Below, piece by piece: positions 62,111 through 64,000 of a DNA stretch of 64,000 nt (positions are counted from its first letter, which is position 1; each line of letters begins with the position of its first letter). A program made the position numbers and the translations under genes. The stretch lies in NCBI GenBank assembly GCA_016808115.1, contig JAEQBH010001391.1, positions 617,658 through 681,657 on the forward strand, written 5' to 3'. This DNA is from Tetrastigma voinierianum. Lineage: Eukaryota > Streptophyta > Magnoliopsida > Vitales > Vitaceae. The notes beneath the pieces are model-generated. The model was not told where the DNA came from. It ran no database searches and saw only the letters and a program-made list of their open reading frames with translations.

Positions 62111-63585
62111 TGATTCGTGCCATGGTAGGGTGATTCGGAATCAACACAATTTGTTTCCTATATTCCTCCTATACTGTAGTAGTCAAACTCTTCTTGATAT
62201 AAGCGGTATAAATTAGAACAGATAGACATCATAGTGTTCAATATTCTTTACAATGTTTTGCTGGGTACAGGATTCGGAGTGCTAGGGATATTGTTCCTTG
62301 TTGTGATAACTAAGTGAGTGAATAGACCTGAAATGGGTTAACCTGTGATATTATGATCTCAGTTGTCTGCTCCACATTCGAACATATAAATCTGAAAATC
62401 TAAAAACAGATACAATAAATTTATAAAACCCTAACCACTAAAAACACTCCTATATGAGTACAAACATATAATGAGCATTCAATGTTCCAATCAGTTTGAA
62501 ATCTAGCATTTAACCTCTTTTCAATGGCTTTCGTAAATGACATGCAAGAATGTAGTGCATCACCATTAAGAATGCGAACCACTAAAAACTTATGACAGTA
62601 TTGACGAAAGGAAAGACATTAAATAACATTAAACCCTAGTTTGAAAGTTTGGAACCATAAATGCGATTACCTATTTCATTTAAAGCATGGGGACCTTTGC
62701 CCGGCCGCAACAACCGAGCTAGCGGCCCCTCCTCTTCCAAGGCTTTGAGGCTTAGCCAAGCATCCCTTGAGGTTGTCATCCTCAACGAGGGTGTGTTCAA
62801 TGACAATGAAAAATGAGAGAAAGGAGAGAAGAAGAAGCAATGTAGCACCAAAACAAAGGCGTGAAAGCTTGAATAGATGAAAAGTTAGGGTTACAAAAGT
62901 CATAAGGTGGCTTATATAGCCAACCCATTTGTGTGAAATACCAAAAATGCCTAAAATATGTAATTACAATAGGGACAAAATGGTAATTAATCAAAACGAG
63001 GTCGTTTGGAATCAAAAACATCAAAAAGCACGGGGCATGATTTTTTCTTTATCACGATGAATTTAGCTATCATAGCGAGAATTTTGCTATGATAGTGAGA
63101 ATTTCGCTATCATAAGAAAATGCAAGGCATAAGCGAAATTAGTACCGTATGCCTGATGGCTTTCGTATGATAGCGAAATTTCACTGCTTGCGAAAATTTG
63201 TGCGAAAGGGCCGCTAGGATGCGAAAATTTTCGCGATCATCTTGAGGAATTTTACTTGAAATGCATAGCGAAAACCTCTTGCCTCATGCTGCCTCCTGCT
63301 TTACCTCTGCATCTCTTTTTCATCAATTGCACTTGATATTTCTTCATTTTTTGGTTGATGAAATCACCGTGAATTCTCAACATTCAGCACCAACACGACA
63401 TCAAACTTGAAATTGTGGTTGAGGCTGCAAAACGCAAAATTACCAAAAACAGCTTCGAAGCGAATCCAGTGGTACTAAGTGGACCTTCACATGTCAATTG
63501 GCTTAATTCATATGATTAGTGCACAAAAATCACTTAAAACCTATCTTAAATAGGATTCAAAATAGCACTTTTTGAGCACTAATCA
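62111..63585 (-). mobile_element. Element B, 5' LTR
   Basis: TGATTCGTGCCATGG to GAGCACTAATCA, about 1.48 kb. The part 62200-62400 ('aattagaacagatagacatc' and onward) is unlike the other copies and may be a small replacement. Reversed TATA at 62911-62920, dyad array at 63040-63260. The terminal palindrome 63513-63585 has perfect 10-base ends. Confidence 0.88.
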
Positions 63586-64000
63586 GGTCCCTGGATCCTT
63601 GTATTTCACCATTGTCTTGCATTGGATGATGGAGCTAACTTGTTCAGTTAAGAATGCCTTTTTTTTTCAATGTAAACCCACTTTTTGATTATGCAGTCTT
63701 TCAAAAAACTTTGCATAGGCGGGGACTTGTTTTATGATGTCAAAGGGGTATGTTGACCTTAAATGCGCCTTAGGACTTAGGATGCACACTTTCTTTGGGA
63801 TGCCTTCTTCTTGCTTCTTAGTGCTTGGGAAATGGAGGTGGCGTAGGTGCCGTTGAGTCCTCCTTGGCTTGTGTTTTGGCTCCAATTCTTCCCATTTTAC
63901 GGTTTCTCAATCGGGCTTGGGCATTGGCTTATCGACCTCTTTTCCACTTCTTAAGGTAATGACGGCTTTGACTTCATCCATTTTGGGGAGGTTCACTAGA
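63586..64000 (-). pseudogene. Element A protease N-terminus and gag-pol linker (runs off window)
   Basis: After the target duplication the sequence resumes 'ctggatccttgtatttcacc', homologous to 56214-56240 of C. The minus frame 63667-63885 ends with FDIIKQVPAYAKFFERLHNQ, the Athila linker motif 'A..QVPAYAKFLKDL..KK' that precedes the protease. Gag, primer site and 5' LTR of A must lie beyond 64000. Confidence 0.78.

Overview
The window is seed-plant nuclear heterochromatin built almost entirely of nested LTR retrotransposons. I find no host gene, rRNA, tRNA or CRISPR array. Primer-binding sites (PBS) complementary to tRNA-Asp, Athila-type Gag and protease (PRO)/RT/integrase motifs, LTRs of 1.5-2.9 kb and a chromovirus-like solo LTR all fit a plant, probably in pericentromeric DNA. 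The species cannot be named from this sequence. Almost every coding remnant is on the minus strand and is broken by stops and indels.

Nesting, outermost first. Element G is an old Tat-like integrase remnant (32800-33112). It is flanked on the left by F and on the right by A. F (about 1-10613 plus LTR parts 10614-12958 and 32222-32799) is a decayed Athila-like element whose left LTR runs off the window. F contains LTR fragment H (4605-7321) and element E (12959-32221). E is the only copy with a nearly complete gene order (gag, PRO, RT, RNase H, integrase, 3' ORF). E's left LTR is split by a 3.8-kb chromovirus-like solo LTR (15468-19244) with a perfect 5-bp target duplication.

The right half belongs to a second, shorter-LTR family. 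Element A (33113 to beyond 64000) holds D (plus strand, 35154-41903) inside its LTR and B (44764-63585) inside its protease gene. B in turn holds C (50462-about 59897) inside its own protease gene. B and C are each about 9.4 kb after removing insertions. Both carry gag, protease and a GC-rich accessory reading region, but no recognisable RT, RNase H or integrase. D has lost gag and protease too.

Four features stand out. (1) The repeated gag-PRO-accessory architecture without polymerase or integrase. (2) Dense arrays of short dyad-symmetric motifs in U3, with a different motif in each family (TCGCGA core in E/F/H, GCGAAATTTCGC in A-D), the latter about 120 bp upstream of a TATA box. (3) Fossil, deaminated tRNA-Asp primer sites captured inside the LTR of E. 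(4) A roughly 73-bp palindrome that forms the 5' terminus of every A-D LTR. If the elements cooperate at all, E/F-type copies could supply polymerase and integrase to the A-D family; that is inference.
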